From assembly GCA_021823525.1 (NCBI GenBank), contig JAKANY010000001.1:113575-177574 (forward strand): DNA of 64,000 nucleotides, given 5' to 3'. Shown in pieces: positions 44,685-53,931 of this stretch. Source of the DNA: Actinomycetes bacterium. GTDB lineage: Bacteria; Actinomycetota; Acidimicrobiia; Acidimicrobiales; RAAP-2. A model generated the notes under the pieces. That model saw only the letters and a program-made list of their open reading frames with translations. It had not been told where the DNA came from and searched no databases. Within the stretch, counting starts at the first letter, position 1, and each line of letters begins with the position of its first letter. The position numbers and the translations under genes are program-made.

Positions 44685-46085
44685 TCACGGGAGGTCCCCG
44701 CCGGCCCGAGTCCCCGCGGCTCGCGCCACCCGGGGCAGGCGCACGCTGACGCGCGTCCCCTCCTGCGGGCTCGAGACGAGCGTGACGGTCCCGCCGTGGG
44801 CCTCGACGACGGCGCGCACGATGGCCAGGCCCAGGCCCGATCCCGCCCGCGAGCGCGAGGGGTTCGCCTGCCAGAACCGGTCGAAGGCGCGATCGACCTG
44901 CTCGGGCGTCATGCCCGGGCCCTCGTCGCGGACCGCGAGCTCGACGTCATCGTCGTGGGCGCCCAGGGTGACGGCGACGCGCGAACGCGAGGGCGTGTGG
45001 CGCACCGCGTTGGCGACCAGGTTCCCCACGACCCGGCGCAGCGCCGCGCCGTCGGCCGCGATCACGACGCCCTCGGGCACGTCGAGGTCGACGGGGCGCG
45101 ACGGGTCGACGCTGAGGGCCTGGGCGACCGCCTCGCGCACCAGCGCGGACAGGTCGAGGTCGGCGGCCTGGACGCTCTGACCCTCGTCGAGGCGCGCCAG
45201 CAAGAGCAGCTCCTCGACCAGGCGGCCCATCTGGTCGCCCGCCTGGCCGATACGCCGCATGGCCTCTGCGGCGGCGGCCTCGTCGCGCAGACCGCCGCGC
45301 CGCCAGATGTCGGTGATCCCCAGGATCGCCGCGACCGGGCTGCGCAGCTCGTGGGAGGCGTCGGCGACGAACTGGCGCAGTCGCGCCTCGAGGGCCATCT
45401 GCTCGTCGCGCATGGCGTTGAAGGCCCGGGCCAGGCTGGCCGCCTCGGTGCCGGGCCGCAGGTCGCGCACGCGCCGCGACCGGTCGCCCGCCGCGATCGC
45501 CGAGGCGATCTGCGCGACCTCGTTGATGGGCCGCAGGCCCAGGCGCGTGACCCACAGCGCGACCGCGCCCGCGACCGCCAGCACGACGAGGCCCGCCACG
45601 AGGAGCGTCAGGCGCAGCGAGGCGAGCGTCGAGGCCACGCGGTTGAGCGGCGCGGCGACCAGGAGCTCACCGGTGCCTCCCGGGCGGGTGAGCACGATGG
45701 CCCGCCAGGTCGCCGGTCCGCGCAGCGACCCGACGGTGGTGATCCGCAGGTCGCGCGGGGTCGAGTGGGTCGTCGGCAGCGCGGGCACCGCACCGGCGAC
45801 CCCCGGTGGCGTCGAGAAGACGGTGCGCGAACCTCCCTCGACCGCAGCGATATAGAGGGCGCTCACCTGGCGGGCCGAGAACTGGTGCCGGGGGCTGGGG
45901 CGGGGCGGGGCCGGCAGCGGGTGGGCCGTGCGCAGCGAGCGCGTCACGGGGAACGAGTCGCGCAGCACCTGGTCGACCTGGCTGATCTCGGAGTGGCTGA
46001 CCGAGCGCACCAGCAGGAGACCCAGGCCCCCGAGGGTGACCAGCAGGAGCAGCGCCGCGAGGGCCAGGCGCAGCCGCAGGCTCAC
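44685..46085 (-). CDS. Sensor histidine kinase of a two-component system
   Basis: The 466-residue kinase has a first membrane helix at the N-terminus, an extracytoplasmic domain of about 140 residues, a second helix, HAMP, an H-box with ASHELRSPVAAIL, and N, G1 and G2 motifs (NLVANAVRH, DEGPGM, SGLGLAIV). GTG 46085 overlaps the response regulator stop as GTGA. The pair is divergent from the lipoprotein/adaptor/MacB cassette at 46904 and may regulate it; this is inference. Confidence 0.92.
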   Translation of the reverse strand: MSLRLRLALAALLLLVTLGGLGLLLVRSVSHSEISQVDQVLRDSFPVTRSLRTAHPLPAPPRPSPRHQFSARQVSALYIAAVEGGSRTVFSTPPGVAGAVPALPTTHSTPRDLRITTVGSLRGPATWRAIVLTRPGGTGELLVAAPLNRVASTLASLRLTLLVAGLVVLAVAGAVALWVTRLGLRPINEVAQIASAIAAGDRSRRVRDLRPGTEAASLARAFNAMRDEQMALEARLRQFVADASHELRSPVAAILGITDIWRRGGLRDEAAAAEAMRRIGQAGDQMGRLVEELLLLARLDEGQSVQAADLDLSALVREAVAQALSVDPSRPVDLDVPEGVVIAADGAALRRVVGNLVANAVRHTPSRSRVAVTLGAHDDDVELAVRDEGPGMTPEQVDRAFDRFWQANPSRSRAGSGLGLAIVRAVVEAHGGTVTLVSSPQEGTRVSVRLPRVARAAGTRAGGDLP

Positions 46086-46768
46086 GGCGACCCGCGCTCG
46101 AGCACGTAGCCCACGCCGCGCACCGTGCGGATGCGTGTGGGGGGCGACGTGTCGACCTTGCGCCGCAGCTGGGAGACGTAGGTCTCGACGATCGACGCGT
46201 CGCCCTCGAAGGAGTAGCCCCACACGCTGTCGAGGATCTGCCAGCGCGTCAGGACCCGGCCCGCGTTGCGCACGAGGTAGGCGAGGAGGCCGAACTCGGT
46301 GGGCGAGAGGTCGACCGCGACACCTGCGCGGGTCACGAGGTGGGCGTCCTCGTCGATCTTGAGGTCGCCCACGCGTCGCGGTGCGGCCCGCGGCGCCTGG
46401 CCGGTGCGCCGCAGCAGCGAGCGCACGCGCGCGGCCAGCTCCTCGACGCTGAAGGGCTTGGTCACGTAGTCGTCGGCGCCGAGCGTGAGCCCGCGGACCT
46501 TGTCGCTCACCGAGTCGACCGCGGTGAGGAAGAGGACCGGGGTGGTCACGCCGGCCTCGCGCAGGCGCTGGCAGACTTCGAAGCCCCCGACGTCGGGCAG
46601 CATCACGTCCAGGATGATGAGGTCCGGGCGTCGCGGCGCGGTCGTCACCGCGAGCGCCTCGCGGCCGCTCGCGGCACGCGCGACGCGGTAGCCCTCGAGC
46701 TCGAGGGCGGTGGCGATGACGTAGGCGATGTTCTCATCGTCCTCGACCGAGAGAATCTCGATGTCCAT
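46082..46768 (-). CDS. OmpR-family response regulator
   Basis: The 228-residue regulator has a receiver domain (VEDDEN, phospho-acceptor in ILDVMLP, TKPFS) and winged-helix domain ending VRGVGYVLERGSP. ATG 46768 is preceded by GAGGAG. It is the first gene of the regulator-kinase operon. It resembles PrrA/MtrA-like OmpR regulators but cannot be placed more precisely. Confidence 0.92.
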   Translation of the reverse strand: MDIEILSVEDDENIAYVIATALELEGYRVARAASGREALAVTTAPRRPDLIILDVMLPDVGGFEVCQRLREAGVTTPVLFLTAVDSVSDKVRGLTLGADDYVTKPFSVEELAARVRSLLRRTGQAPRAAPRRVGDLKIDEDAHLVTRAGVAVDLSPTEFGLLAYLVRNAGRVLTRWQILDSVWGYSFEGDASIVETYVSQLRRKVDTSPPTRIRTVRGVGYVLERGSP

Positions 46769-46891
46769 CAGCTCCTCACGACGGCCGCGAGCGTCACCAC
46801 GCCCCCTCGAGAGTAGGGCCCGGCCGCGGGGTCCTCGAGGTGGGTCGGCCAACTCTTAGCGCTCCTTCATGGATCGTCCAGGTTCGCTGCG

Positions 46892-46897
46892 TAGGTT
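46892..46897 (+). promoter_or_regulatory. Putative -10 box of the export cassette
   Basis: TAGGTT ends exactly 6 nt before GTG 46904, predicting a leaderless transcript. No SD precedes this GTG. No obvious -35 is seen. Confidence 0.4.
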
Positions 46898-46903
46898 GGC
46901 CGC

Positions 46904-47485
46904 GTGCCCCCCCAGCCGCACCCCCTTCCCGCCCGCTCCCGCCGGGGCCGGGCGGGCGCGCTCGTGGCCGCCCTCGCCCTGGGTGGTCTCCTCCTGGCCG
47001 CCTGCGGCGGGGCTTCCTCCGCCTCGAGCGGGTCGACGTCGCACGCGACGACGACGGTGGCCACGAGCGCGAAGGGGCGCGCGAAGGCGGGCACGTCCTT
47101 CGCCGCCTTCACGGCGTGCCTGACGTCCCACGGCGTGACCTTCACCCCGGGTACGGGGGGGCGACGTCCGGGGGCGACCACGAGCGCCAAGGACCGATCC
47201 GCGGTCGCGGCCTGCGCCAAGGACCGCCCCCCGGGCACGGGCTTCGCGGGCGGGTTCGGGGGGGGACGGGCCAGCTCCGCGGCCACCGCGGCCTTTCGCA
47301 ACTGCCTGAGCCTCCACGGGGTGAAGTCGACCGCCCCAAGCTCGGGAGCCCGGCCCGGCTCCCCGGGCCCCGCGCGCGGAGCCACGGCACCCCTCTCGCG
47401 CACCGGTGCGAGGTACCGCGCAGCCTTCGCCGCGTGCCGGGCGCTGCTGCCGTCCACGACCACCACGACCACGCGGGCCGGCTAG
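46904..47485 (+). CDS. Lipoprotein with repeated Cys-x3-HGV units
   Basis: The 193-residue protein has an Arg-rich N-terminus and a lipobox LLLAAC with acceptor Cys34. The mature part is Ser/Thr/Gly-rich and contains similar short units: FTACLTSHGVTF (about 70-80), FRNCLSLHGVKS (about 131-142) and a degenerate FAACRALLP near 177, plus a lone Cys in VAACAKD. The pattern suggests a repeated small helical unit with paired cysteines. It starts the gene cluster with an efflux adaptor and MacB-type ABC genes, so an accessory role at the cell surface is likely, but no family function is known to me. Confidence 0.65.
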   Translation: MPPQPHPLPARSRRGRAGALVAALALGGLLLAACGGASSASSGSTSHATTTVATSAKGRAKAGTSFAAFTACLTSHGVTFTPGTGGRRPGATTSAKDRSAVAACAKDRPPGTGFAGGFGGGRASSAATAAFRNCLSLHGVKSTAPSSGARPGSPGPARGATAPLSRTGARYRAAFAACRALLPSTTTTTTRAG

Positions 47486-47531
47486 GCCGCGACCCGAGAC
47501 GATCCCCGTCACGAGCAAAGGACACCGCACC

Positions 47532-49559
47532 ATGAGGGGAACCCACCGAACACTGCGCCGCGCCTTGGGCACCGGCGCGCTGGCCCTCGTGGTCCTGGCC
47601 GCGGCCGGTGCCGTCTTCTTCTCCATCTACCGCTCGCCGGCCTCGTCCACCACGACGGCCCAGCGCACCGTGAGCGTGACCCGCGGCACGGTGCAGGCGA
47701 CCGTCTCGGCGTCGGGCTCGATCGCGAGCGTCGCCAGCGCCGACGAGAACTTCTCGACGGGCGGCACGCTCCAGAGCCTGGAGGTCCACGTGGGCGAGCA
47801 GGTGCACGCCGGTCAGGTCCTGGCGACGCTCGACGCCACCCCGGCCGACGCGTCACGCGCGTCGGCCCAGACCGCCCTGCGCGTCGCCCAGGTGAACGAC
47901 GCCATCGCGCAGCGCTCGGTGTCCTCGGCCACGACGACCTACGCCCTCGCGCGCACGTCGCTGGCCACCCAGCTCCGCACCTTGGCCCAGGCCCGAGCCC
48001 AGCTCGCGACCGACGAGACGGGCGGCACGGCGGTCCAGAGGGATCAGAGCCAGCAGGCCCTCATCGGCGCCCGCCAGCAACTGGTCAACGACCAGAACCA
48101 GCTGGCCAACGCCCAGACCCAGCTGGCGAGCGACCAGCAGGCGCTGAGCAGCGCCAACGCGACCGCCACCTCCGACGCCCTGCTGGGGTGCCCCGCCGCC
48201 GCCCCGGGCACGTCGGGCGGCGGCGGCGGGGGCTCCGTGACCGCGTCCGCCGGCAGCGCCCCATCGGTCGCCACGACGGGCGCGTCGGCCATCGCGACGA
48301 CGACCGCGCAGCTCAACGCCTCGATCAACCCGAACGGCGCGGCGACGACCTACTTCTTCGCCTACGGCACGACCATGTCCTACGGCACGAGCACCGCCTC
48401 GGTCACGCTGCCCGCCGGGAGCGTCACCACGCCGGTCTCGGCGACCATCAGCGGCCTGAGTCCCGACACCACCTACCTGTTCACCGTGGAGGCCTACAGC
48501 GCTGAGGGCGGCTCGGTCGGCCAGCCCGTGACGCTCACGACCGCCGTCGACAGCTGCAGCGCGGAGTCGGCAACCATCGCCAGCGACCAGTCCAAGGTTC
48601 TCGCAGATCAGCAGCAAGTCGACGCCGCGCAGTCCGCGATCGCCTCCCAGACTCTGGCCGTGCAGGTCGCGCAGGCCAGCACCGGTGTCTCGGCCAGCAC
48701 CCTGCGCGCCGACCAGGCAGCCATCACCCAGGACCAGTCCTCGATCGCCCAGACGCGCCTCGGCCTCGTCCAGGATCGCTCCTCCATCGCCCAGGCCGGG
48801 GTGCAGCTCGCTCAAGACCGCAACGGCATCGCCCAGGACGAGGCCACGCTGGCCCAGGCCACGACGGCCGTCGCCAACACCCAGCTGGTCGCCCTGCTCG
48901 CGGGCACGGTGACCGGGGTCAGCGGCACCGTCGGCCAGAGCGTGTCGGGCGGCGGATCGACGATCGTGACCGGCGCGAGCGCGGCGAGCTCGAGTGCCGC
49001 GAGCGCGAGCTCGGCGCTCGTGACGATCACCGGGCTGCACCAGCTCGAGGTCGTCGCCGACTTCGCCGAGGCCGACGCGATCAAACTCGCCGTGCACCAG
49101 GCGGCCACCATCACATTGCCCGCGTCGACGAGCATCAGCATCCGGGGGGTCGTCACGCAGATCTCGCCGCTCGCGACCTCGAGCAGCGGTGTGGTCACCT
49201 ACCCCGTGACCCTGGCGCTCCTCGCGCCGCCCGCGAGTGTCCGGGACGGCATGACCGCCGACGTCTCGGTCGTCGTCCAGACCGCGACCAACGCGCTCGA
49301 GGTGCCGAGCGCCGCCATCACGACGATCGGCACGACCTCCACCGTCCAGGTGCGCAGCGGCGGGGTGACCCGCACGGTCACCGTGACGCTCGGCGTCGAG
49401 GGGGGCACGGACACGCAGGTCACCAGCGGCCTGTCCGCGGGCCAGACGGTCGTCGAGCCCCAGGCGACGGTGGTCGCGTCCACTGGCTCGACCTCGACGG
49501 GGCTGAGCGGGGGACTGGGCGGGGGCTTCGCCCGGCGACTCGGGGGCCTCGGCGGGTGA
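47532..49559 (+). CDS. HlyD/MacA-like adaptor with inserted FnIII domain
   Basis: The 675-residue protein has an N-terminal membrane anchor, a half-lipoyl segment (FSTGGTLQSLEVHVGEQVHAGQVLATL, in part) and a long Ala/Gln-rich coiled coil (about residues 100-218). Next is a fibronectin type III domain (about 240-340, with TTYFFAYGTTMSYG and ISGLSPDTTYLFTVEAY), then a second coiled coil (about 345-455), the other lipoyl half and beta-barrel domains. The only two cysteines, Cys220 and Cys342, bracket the FnIII insertion exactly. It pairs with the MacB-like ATPase and permease downstream; the stop overlaps the next GTG by 4 nt. Confidence 0.85.
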   Translation: MRGTHRTLRRALGTGALALVVLAAAGAVFFSIYRSPASSTTTAQRTVSVTRGTVQATVSASGSIASVASADENFSTGGTLQSLEVHVGEQVHAGQVLATLDATPADASRASAQTALRVAQVNDAIAQRSVSSATTTYALARTSLATQLRTLAQARAQLATDETGGTAVQRDQSQQALIGARQQLVNDQNQLANAQTQLASDQQALSSANATATSDALLGCPAAAPGTSGGGGGGSVTASAGSAPSVATTGASAIATTTAQLNASINPNGAATTYFFAYGTTMSYGTSTASVTLPAGSVTTPVSATISGLSPDTTYLFTVEAYSAEGGSVGQPVTLTTAVDSCSAESATIASDQSKVLADQQQVDAAQSAIASQTLAVQVAQASTGVSASTLRADQAAITQDQSSIAQTRLGLVQDRSSIAQAGVQLAQDRNGIAQDEATLAQATTAVANTQLVALLAGTVTGVSGTVGQSVSGGGSTIVTGASAASSSAASASSALVTITGLHQLEVVADFAEADAIKLAVHQAATITLPASTSISIRGVVTQISPLATSSSGVVTYPVTLALLAPPASVRDGMTADVSVVVQTATNALEVPSAAITTIGTTSTVQVRSGGVTRTVTVTLGVEGGTDTQVTSGLSAGQTVVEPQATVVASTGSTSTGLSGGLGGGFARRLGGLGG

Positions 49560-50305
49560 GCGGCGCATCCATGATCGACGCGCGCGACGACGTCCCGGTC
49601 ATCGCGCTGTCGCACGTCGTCAAGTCCTACCCCGTGGGCGAGGGCGAGGTCCTGGCCGTGCGCGACGTGTCGCTCGTGGTGCGCCGCGGCGAGTTCGTCG
49701 CCATCGTGGGCGCGTCGGGCTCGGGCAAGTCCACGCTGATGAGCATCACGGGCTGCCTGGACTTCCCCACCCGCGGGCACTACCGCCTCGAGGGCGTCAA
49801 CATCCGCGAGCTGGGCGACCGGGACCTCTCGCGGATCCGCAACACCCGCATCGGCTTCGTCTTCCAGGGCTTCAACCTGATCCCGCGCATGTCGGCGCTC
49901 CAGAACGTCGAGCTGCCCCTGGTGTACGCGGGGATGCGGGCCCCCGAGCGCCGCCGGAGGGCCGGTGCGGCCCTCGAGATCGTCGGCCTCGTCGACCACG
50001 CCGCCTTCCTGCCCAACAGGCTCTCGGGGGGCCAGCAGCAGCGCGTCGCGGTCGCGCGGGCCATCGCCACCAACCCTGCGCTGATCCTGGCCGACGAGCC
50101 GACGGGGGCCCTCGACACCCGGGCGTCGGCCGAGCTGATGGCGCTCTTCTCCCAGCTGCACGCCCACGGGCGCACCATCGTGATGATCACCCACGAGCGC
50201 GAGATCGCGGCCTACGCGTCGCGCGTCGTGGAGCTGCGCGACGGGGCGGTCATCTCGGACCGCGAGCAGGTGCCCACGACCGCGGCCGCGGGGTTCTCCG
50301 GCTGA
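49556..50305 (+). CDS. MacB-type ABC transporter ATPase
   Basis: The 249-residue ATPase has Walker [12 protein letters not shown], the signature [14 protein letters not shown] and Walker [13 protein letters not shown], typical of the LolD/MacB family. It powers conformational transmission by an FtsX-like permease rather than classical transport. GTG 49556 overlaps the adaptor stop (GTGA); an in-frame ATG lies five codons later. Confidence 0.94.
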   Translation: MSGASMIDARDDVPVIALSHVVKSYPVGEGEVLAVRDVSLVVRRGEFVAIVGASGSGKSTLMSITGCLDFPTRGHYRLEGVNIRELGDRDLSRIRNTRIGFVFQGFNLIPRMSALQNVELPLVYAGMRAPERRRRAGAALEIVGLVDHAAFLPNRLSGGQQQRVAVARAIATNPALILADEPTGALDTRASAELMALFSQLHAHGRTIVMITHEREIAAYASRVVELRDGAVISDREQVPTTAAAGFSG

Positions 50306-51519
50306 TGTCCACCGTCCTCGACAACGTGCGCATGGCTCTGCGCGGCGTCGCCTCCAACTGGCCGCGCACTCTGCTCACGATGCTCGGGGTGCTCATCGGC
50401 GTCGCATCGGTGATCGTGCTGCTGGCGATCGGCACGGGGAGCTCGGAGGCGATCCAGAACTCGATCGAGAGCCTGGGGACCAACACCCTCACCGTGTTCT
50501 CGGCGGGGCAGTTCTCCTCGAGCGGCTCGTCGGTGCGCTTCACCCAGCTCAACGCCCAGTCCGTGCGGCTGCTCTCGAGCCGCCAGAACGCCCCGGACGT
50601 GAAGTCGGTCTCGCCGGTGATCACCACCTCCCAGACCGCCACCTACGGCTCGTCGACCTACACGACGAGCGTCATCGGCTCGACCCCCTCGTACCTGGCC
50701 GCCTCGAACTACACGGTCGCCTCGGGGCGCGCGATCACTTCGGCCGACGTGGCCACCCACGCCCCGGTCGTGGACCTGGGCGCGTCGGTCGCGAGCGGAC
50801 TCTTCGCGACCGGCTCGGATCCCCTGGGCCAGCAAGTCACCCTGGGCAACGCCCGCTTCACGGTCGTGGGCCTGCTCGCCGCCAAGGGCTCGAGCGGACT
50901 GTCCAACGCCGACGCCGTCGCCATCGCCCCCTACACCGCGGTCGAGGACCAGCTCACCGGCGAGTCGACCTCCTTCAGCGAGCTGCTGGTTCAGGGGCGC
51001 TCGGCGGCGACCCTCGGCCTCGCCCAGAGCGAGGTCGAGGAGGTGCTCGCCGCCCAGAACGACACCACGGTCGCCAACCTCCCCTTCACGGTGCTCAACC
51101 AGGCCTCGCTCATCTCGACGGCCACCTCGAGCGCCAACACCTTCACCACGCTGCTCGGCTGGGTGGCCGCGGTGTCGCTGCTGGTGGGGGCGATCGGGGT
51201 GATGAACATCATGCTGGTGACCGTCACGGAGCGTACGCGCGAGATCGGCGTGCGCAAGGCCATCGGGGCGCGCCAGTCGGTCGTCCTCAGCCAGTTCCTC
51301 GTCGAGTCGACGGTGATCTCACTGCTCGGCGGGGTGCTCGGGGCGCTCGCGGGCATCGGCGTGTCGCGCCTGACCATCGCGGGCGTCAAGCCGGTGCTGG
51401 CCTCGTACTCGATCCCGATGGCGCTCGGCGTGGCCCTGGGGGTGGGGGTCCTCGCCGGCCTGTATCCCGCGTACCGCGCCGCGTCACTGCGCCCGGTCGA
51501 CGCCCTGCGCTACGAGTGA
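50305..51519 (+). CDS. MacB/FtsX-type ABC permease
   Basis: The 404-residue permease has one N-terminal membrane helix, a large extracytoplasmic MacB periplasmic-core-like domain and three C-terminal helices. It carries GVLIGVASVIVLLAIG near the start and the MLVTVTERTREIGVRKAIGA family signature (in part). ATG shares a base with the ATPase stop. With the adaptor it would form an export or mechanotransmission complex in a monoderm envelope. Confidence 0.93.
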   Translation: MSTVLDNVRMALRGVASNWPRTLLTMLGVLIGVASVIVLLAIGTGSSEAIQNSIESLGTNTLTVFSAGQFSSSGSSVRFTQLNAQSVRLLSSRQNAPDVKSVSPVITTSQTATYGSSTYTTSVIGSTPSYLAASNYTVASGRAITSADVATHAPVVDLGASVASGLFATGSDPLGQQVTLGNARFTVVGLLAAKGSSGLSNADAVAIAPYTAVEDQLTGESTSFSELLVQGRSAATLGLAQSEVEEVLAAQNDTTVANLPFTVLNQASLISTATSSANTFTTLLGWVAAVSLLVGAIGVMNIMLVTVTERTREIGVRKAIGARQSVVLSQFLVESTVISLLGGVLGALAGIGVSRLTIAGVKPVLASYSIPMALGVALGVGVLAGLYPAYRAASLRPVDALRYE

Positions 51520-51530
51520 GGTGAGCTGAC

Positions 51531-52136
51531 ATGACGACCGATCCTCCGACGTCCCCCGTGACCAGTCCCGACGCGCCGACGGGCGAGGTCGCCGCGATCT
51601 TTCGGGCCCCCGCGCAGGCGTCCCCGGTCAGCGAGGAGCTGTTCGAGGTGCTCTTCGCGGGCGAGGTCGACGCGTGGCCCGCGCGGGCCACGCACCGGGG
51701 CCTGCGCCTGCGCTGGCCGATCGCGGTGACGGTCGGACTCCTGCTGGCGCTGGGGGGCATGGGACTGGGCTCGTACCTGCAGCGCACGCGACCGACGTCG
51801 GCCACCACCCTTTTCAGCCGGCTCTCGAGCCTGGCCAGCCGCTCGGGCTTGGGCGCCTTCGCGAGAGGCGGCGCGAGCGCCGCGGGCGCGACGGTGGGCA
51901 CCGTGACCGACGTCACGGGCCACACCCTCTACGTGACGACCGCGAGCGGGTCGCTCGTCAAGGTCGTCGTGGGCGCGAGCACGGTAGTCGACCGCACCAC
52001 CGTGACGGCTCTTGGCGGGCTCGCGATCGGTGACAGCGTCGTCGTTGTGGGCTCCACGAGCCACGGCGCCGTTTCCGCGAAGCGCGTCACCGCGAGCGCC
52101 AAGGGCGTTTCGTCGGCCAGCGGGCCCGTCCCGTAA
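51531..52136 (+). CDS. Membrane-anchored DUF5666-like protein
   Basis: The 201-residue protein has a cytoplasmic N-terminal part of about 60 residues, one membrane helix (IAVTVGLLLALGGMGLGSYL) and an external beta-rich domain. That domain reads GTVTDVTGHTLYVTTASGS...VDRTTVTALGGLAIGDSVVVVGS, a DUF5666-type pattern. It follows the permease by 11 nt with GAGGTGAG as SD and closes the export cassette. Function unknown. Confidence 0.7.
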   Translation: MTTDPPTSPVTSPDAPTGEVAAIFRAPAQASPVSEELFEVLFAGEVDAWPARATHRGLRLRWPIAVTVGLLLALGGMGLGSYLQRTRPTSATTLFSRLSSLASRSGLGAFARGGASAAGATVGTVTDVTGHTLYVTTASGSLVKVVVGASTVVDRTTVTALGGLAIGDSVVVVGSTSHGAVSAKRVTASAKGVSSASGPVP

Positions 52137-52165
52137 TCGCGGACCGTGACCGGGCCCGCACGGGC

Positions 52166-52672
52166 TCAGTAGCCGTAGCCGCCCGAGGTCGTCGTCGTGG
52201 TCTTCTTCGTGCCCGAGGACTTCGTCTTTCCCACGGTGCCAGTCAGCGTGGCCACGACGAACCCGGCGACGTGGTTGCCCTTCACGGCGTTGGGCGCGGT
52301 GTCCGAGACGAAGGTGTAGAGCGGGCGACCCCGGAAGGTCACCTGGTAGACGCCCTTCACGCGCTGGAAGACCCCGAGGCCCGTCGTGCCCGTGGGCACG
52401 GTGCGCGCGGGCACCGTGAGGGCCGGCCAGATCGCCAGGCACGAGCCGAAGCAGTGGGAGCGGTCCTTCGCGTCCTTGGTGTAGGTGTAGAGCGCGTGCC
52501 CGCTCATCGTCTCGAGCACGCGACCCACGCCCGCGATGGTCACGACCTTGACCACGTGGCGATGCGTGACGCGCGCCGCGCCCGCGGTGCCCGGGGCCAG
52601 GGCGAGCGCCAAGGTGCCCGCAGCCAGCAGGGATGCCGCGCGTCGCGCGGCGGGGTGGTGGTTTGCGGTCAT
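52166..52672 (-). CDS. Secreted-repeat (COG4315/PF03640-like) protein
   Basis: The 168-residue protein has a signal peptide (about 10-33) and two copies of the secreted repeat: SGHALYTYTKDAKDRSHCFGSCLAIWPAL and GRPLYTFVSDTAPNAVKGNHVAGF (both shown in part in family alignments). Two Cys in HCFGSC likely form a disulfide. A Lys/Thr-rich tail ends in GGYGY. The repeat is common in actinobacterial surface proteins of unknown role. ATG 52672 is preceded by AAGGGGGG. Confidence 0.8.
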   Translation of the reverse strand: MTANHHPAARRAASLLAAGTLALALAPGTAGAARVTHRHVVKVVTIAGVGRVLETMSGHALYTYTKDAKDRSHCFGSCLAIWPALTVPARTVPTGTTGLGVFQRVKGVYQVTFRGRPLYTFVSDTAPNAVKGNHVAGFVVATLTGTVGKTKSSGTKKTTTTTSGGYGY

Positions 52673-52747
52673 CGTCCCCCCTTTGGTCGATTGCGTACCG
52701 TTCCGCCTACGACAGTAGGGGAAATACCGGGGCGGGGGAAGAGCGCC

Positions 52748-53671
52748 TCAGGGAGCGGTCAGGGCGTCGAGTCGGGCGCGCACCTCGGGGGCCAGGTGAT
52801 GGGCGGCTGCGGCGTTGGCGCGCACCTGGACGGGGCTCGAGGCCCCGGCGATCACCGAGGCGACCTCGGGGTGGTCGAGGAGCCAGGAGAAGGCCAGCGT
52901 CAGGATCGGGACCCCGATCTCCTGCGCGTAGGCGAGGAGATCGTCGACGGCGTGCTGGAAGCGCTCCGAGAGCCAGTGGACGGCGCGCTCGGGGGGCATC
53001 AGGGCCAGGCGCGTCCCCTCGGGAACCGCCTCGCCGGGGTGGAACTTGCCGGTGAGCAGCCCGTTGGCCAGGGGGTAGTAGGGCAGGAGGCCGACTTTGA
53101 GCTCGCGGCAGGCGTCGAGTACCCCGTCGTGCTCGGGGTCGCGCGCGAGCAGCGAGTACTGGTTCTGGATGGAGGCGAAGCCCGGTCGCCCGGCCGACGC
53201 CACCCAGGCGGCGCGCAGCTGGTCGGCCGACAGGTTGGAGCAGCCGACCTCGCGCACCAGGCCCGCCTCGACCAGCTCGCCGAGGGCCCCCAGGGTGTCG
53301 TCGATGGGGACGGACTCGTCGGGGTAGTGCAGTTGGAACAGGTCGAGGTGGTCGACTCCGAGGCGCGCGAGCGAGGCCCGGCAGGCGCTGCGCACGTAGG
53401 CGGGGCTCGCCCCGAAGTGCTCGTCGTCGACGGGCATACCGAACTTCGTCGCGATGAGGGCCTCGTCGCGCCGCCCGCGCAGGGCCCGCCCGAGGAAGAC
53501 CTCGGACTGACCCTTTCCGTAGATGTCGGCGGTGTCAAAGAGGGTGACCCCCGCGTCGAGGGCCGCGTGGACGACCGCGGCCGAGGCCTCCTCGTCCAGG
53601 CGTGACCCGAAGTTGTTGCAGCCCACCCCCACGACCGACACCGACAGCGAACCCAGAGCGCGACGTTCCAC
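52748..53671 (-). CDS. Aldo/keto reductase
   Basis: The 307-residue TIM-barrel enzyme shows the AKR tetrad: Asp in FDTADIYG, Tyr in the same segment, Lys in IATKFG and His in FQLHYPD. It reduces carbonyl groups with NADPH; the substrate is unknown. GTG 53671 has a GAGGAGG SD, and TACAGT (53696-53691) is a possible -10 on the minus strand. It is divergent from the ferredoxin gene. Confidence 0.88.
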   Translation of the reverse strand: MERRALGSLSVSVVGVGCNNFGSRLDEEASAAVVHAALDAGVTLFDTADIYGKGQSEVFLGRALRGRRDEALIATKFGMPVDDEHFGASPAYVRSACRASLARLGVDHLDLFQLHYPDESVPIDDTLGALGELVEAGLVREVGCSNLSADQLRAAWVASAGRPGFASIQNQYSLLARDPEHDGVLDACRELKVGLLPYYPLANGLLTGKFHPGEAVPEGTRLALMPPERAVHWLSERFQHAVDDLLAYAQEIGVPILTLAFSWLLDHPEVASVIAGASSPVQVRANAAAAHHLAPEVRARLDALTAP

Positions 53672-53739
53672 CAGACCTCCTCGGGTCCCACTGTAGGCAG
53701 CGCCCTCGCTCCCGGTACCATGGGCGCCAAAGGAGCCCC

Positions 53740-53931
53740 ATGAAGATCCACGTGAACTACGACCTGTGCACGAGCAACGCGGTGTGCATGGGCATCGCCC
53801 CCGAGGTCTTCGAGGTGCGCGACGACGGCTACATGTACGTGCTCAACGACGAGCCGGGCCCGGAGTTCGACGAGAGGCTGCGCGAGGCCGTCGCGAGTTG
53901 TCCCAACGGTGCCCTGAGCATCTCCGAGTGA
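53740..53931 (+). CDS. Small [3Fe-4S]-type ferredoxin
   Basis: The 63-residue protein has the pattern C10-x5-C16 (CTSNAVC) and a distal CP pair (SCPNGAL), the three-Cys set of single-cluster [3Fe-4S] ferredoxins that usually serve cytochromes P450. The APEVFEVRDDGYMYVL segment is typical. SD AAAGGAG lies 5 nt before ATG; TACCAT (53716-53721) may be the -10. No P450 gene is in the window. The stop overlaps gltX GTG by 4 nt, an unexpected coupling. Confidence 0.88.
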   Translation: MKIHVNYDLCTSNAVCMGIAPEVFEVRDDGYMYVLNDEPGPEFDERLREAVASCPNGALSISE

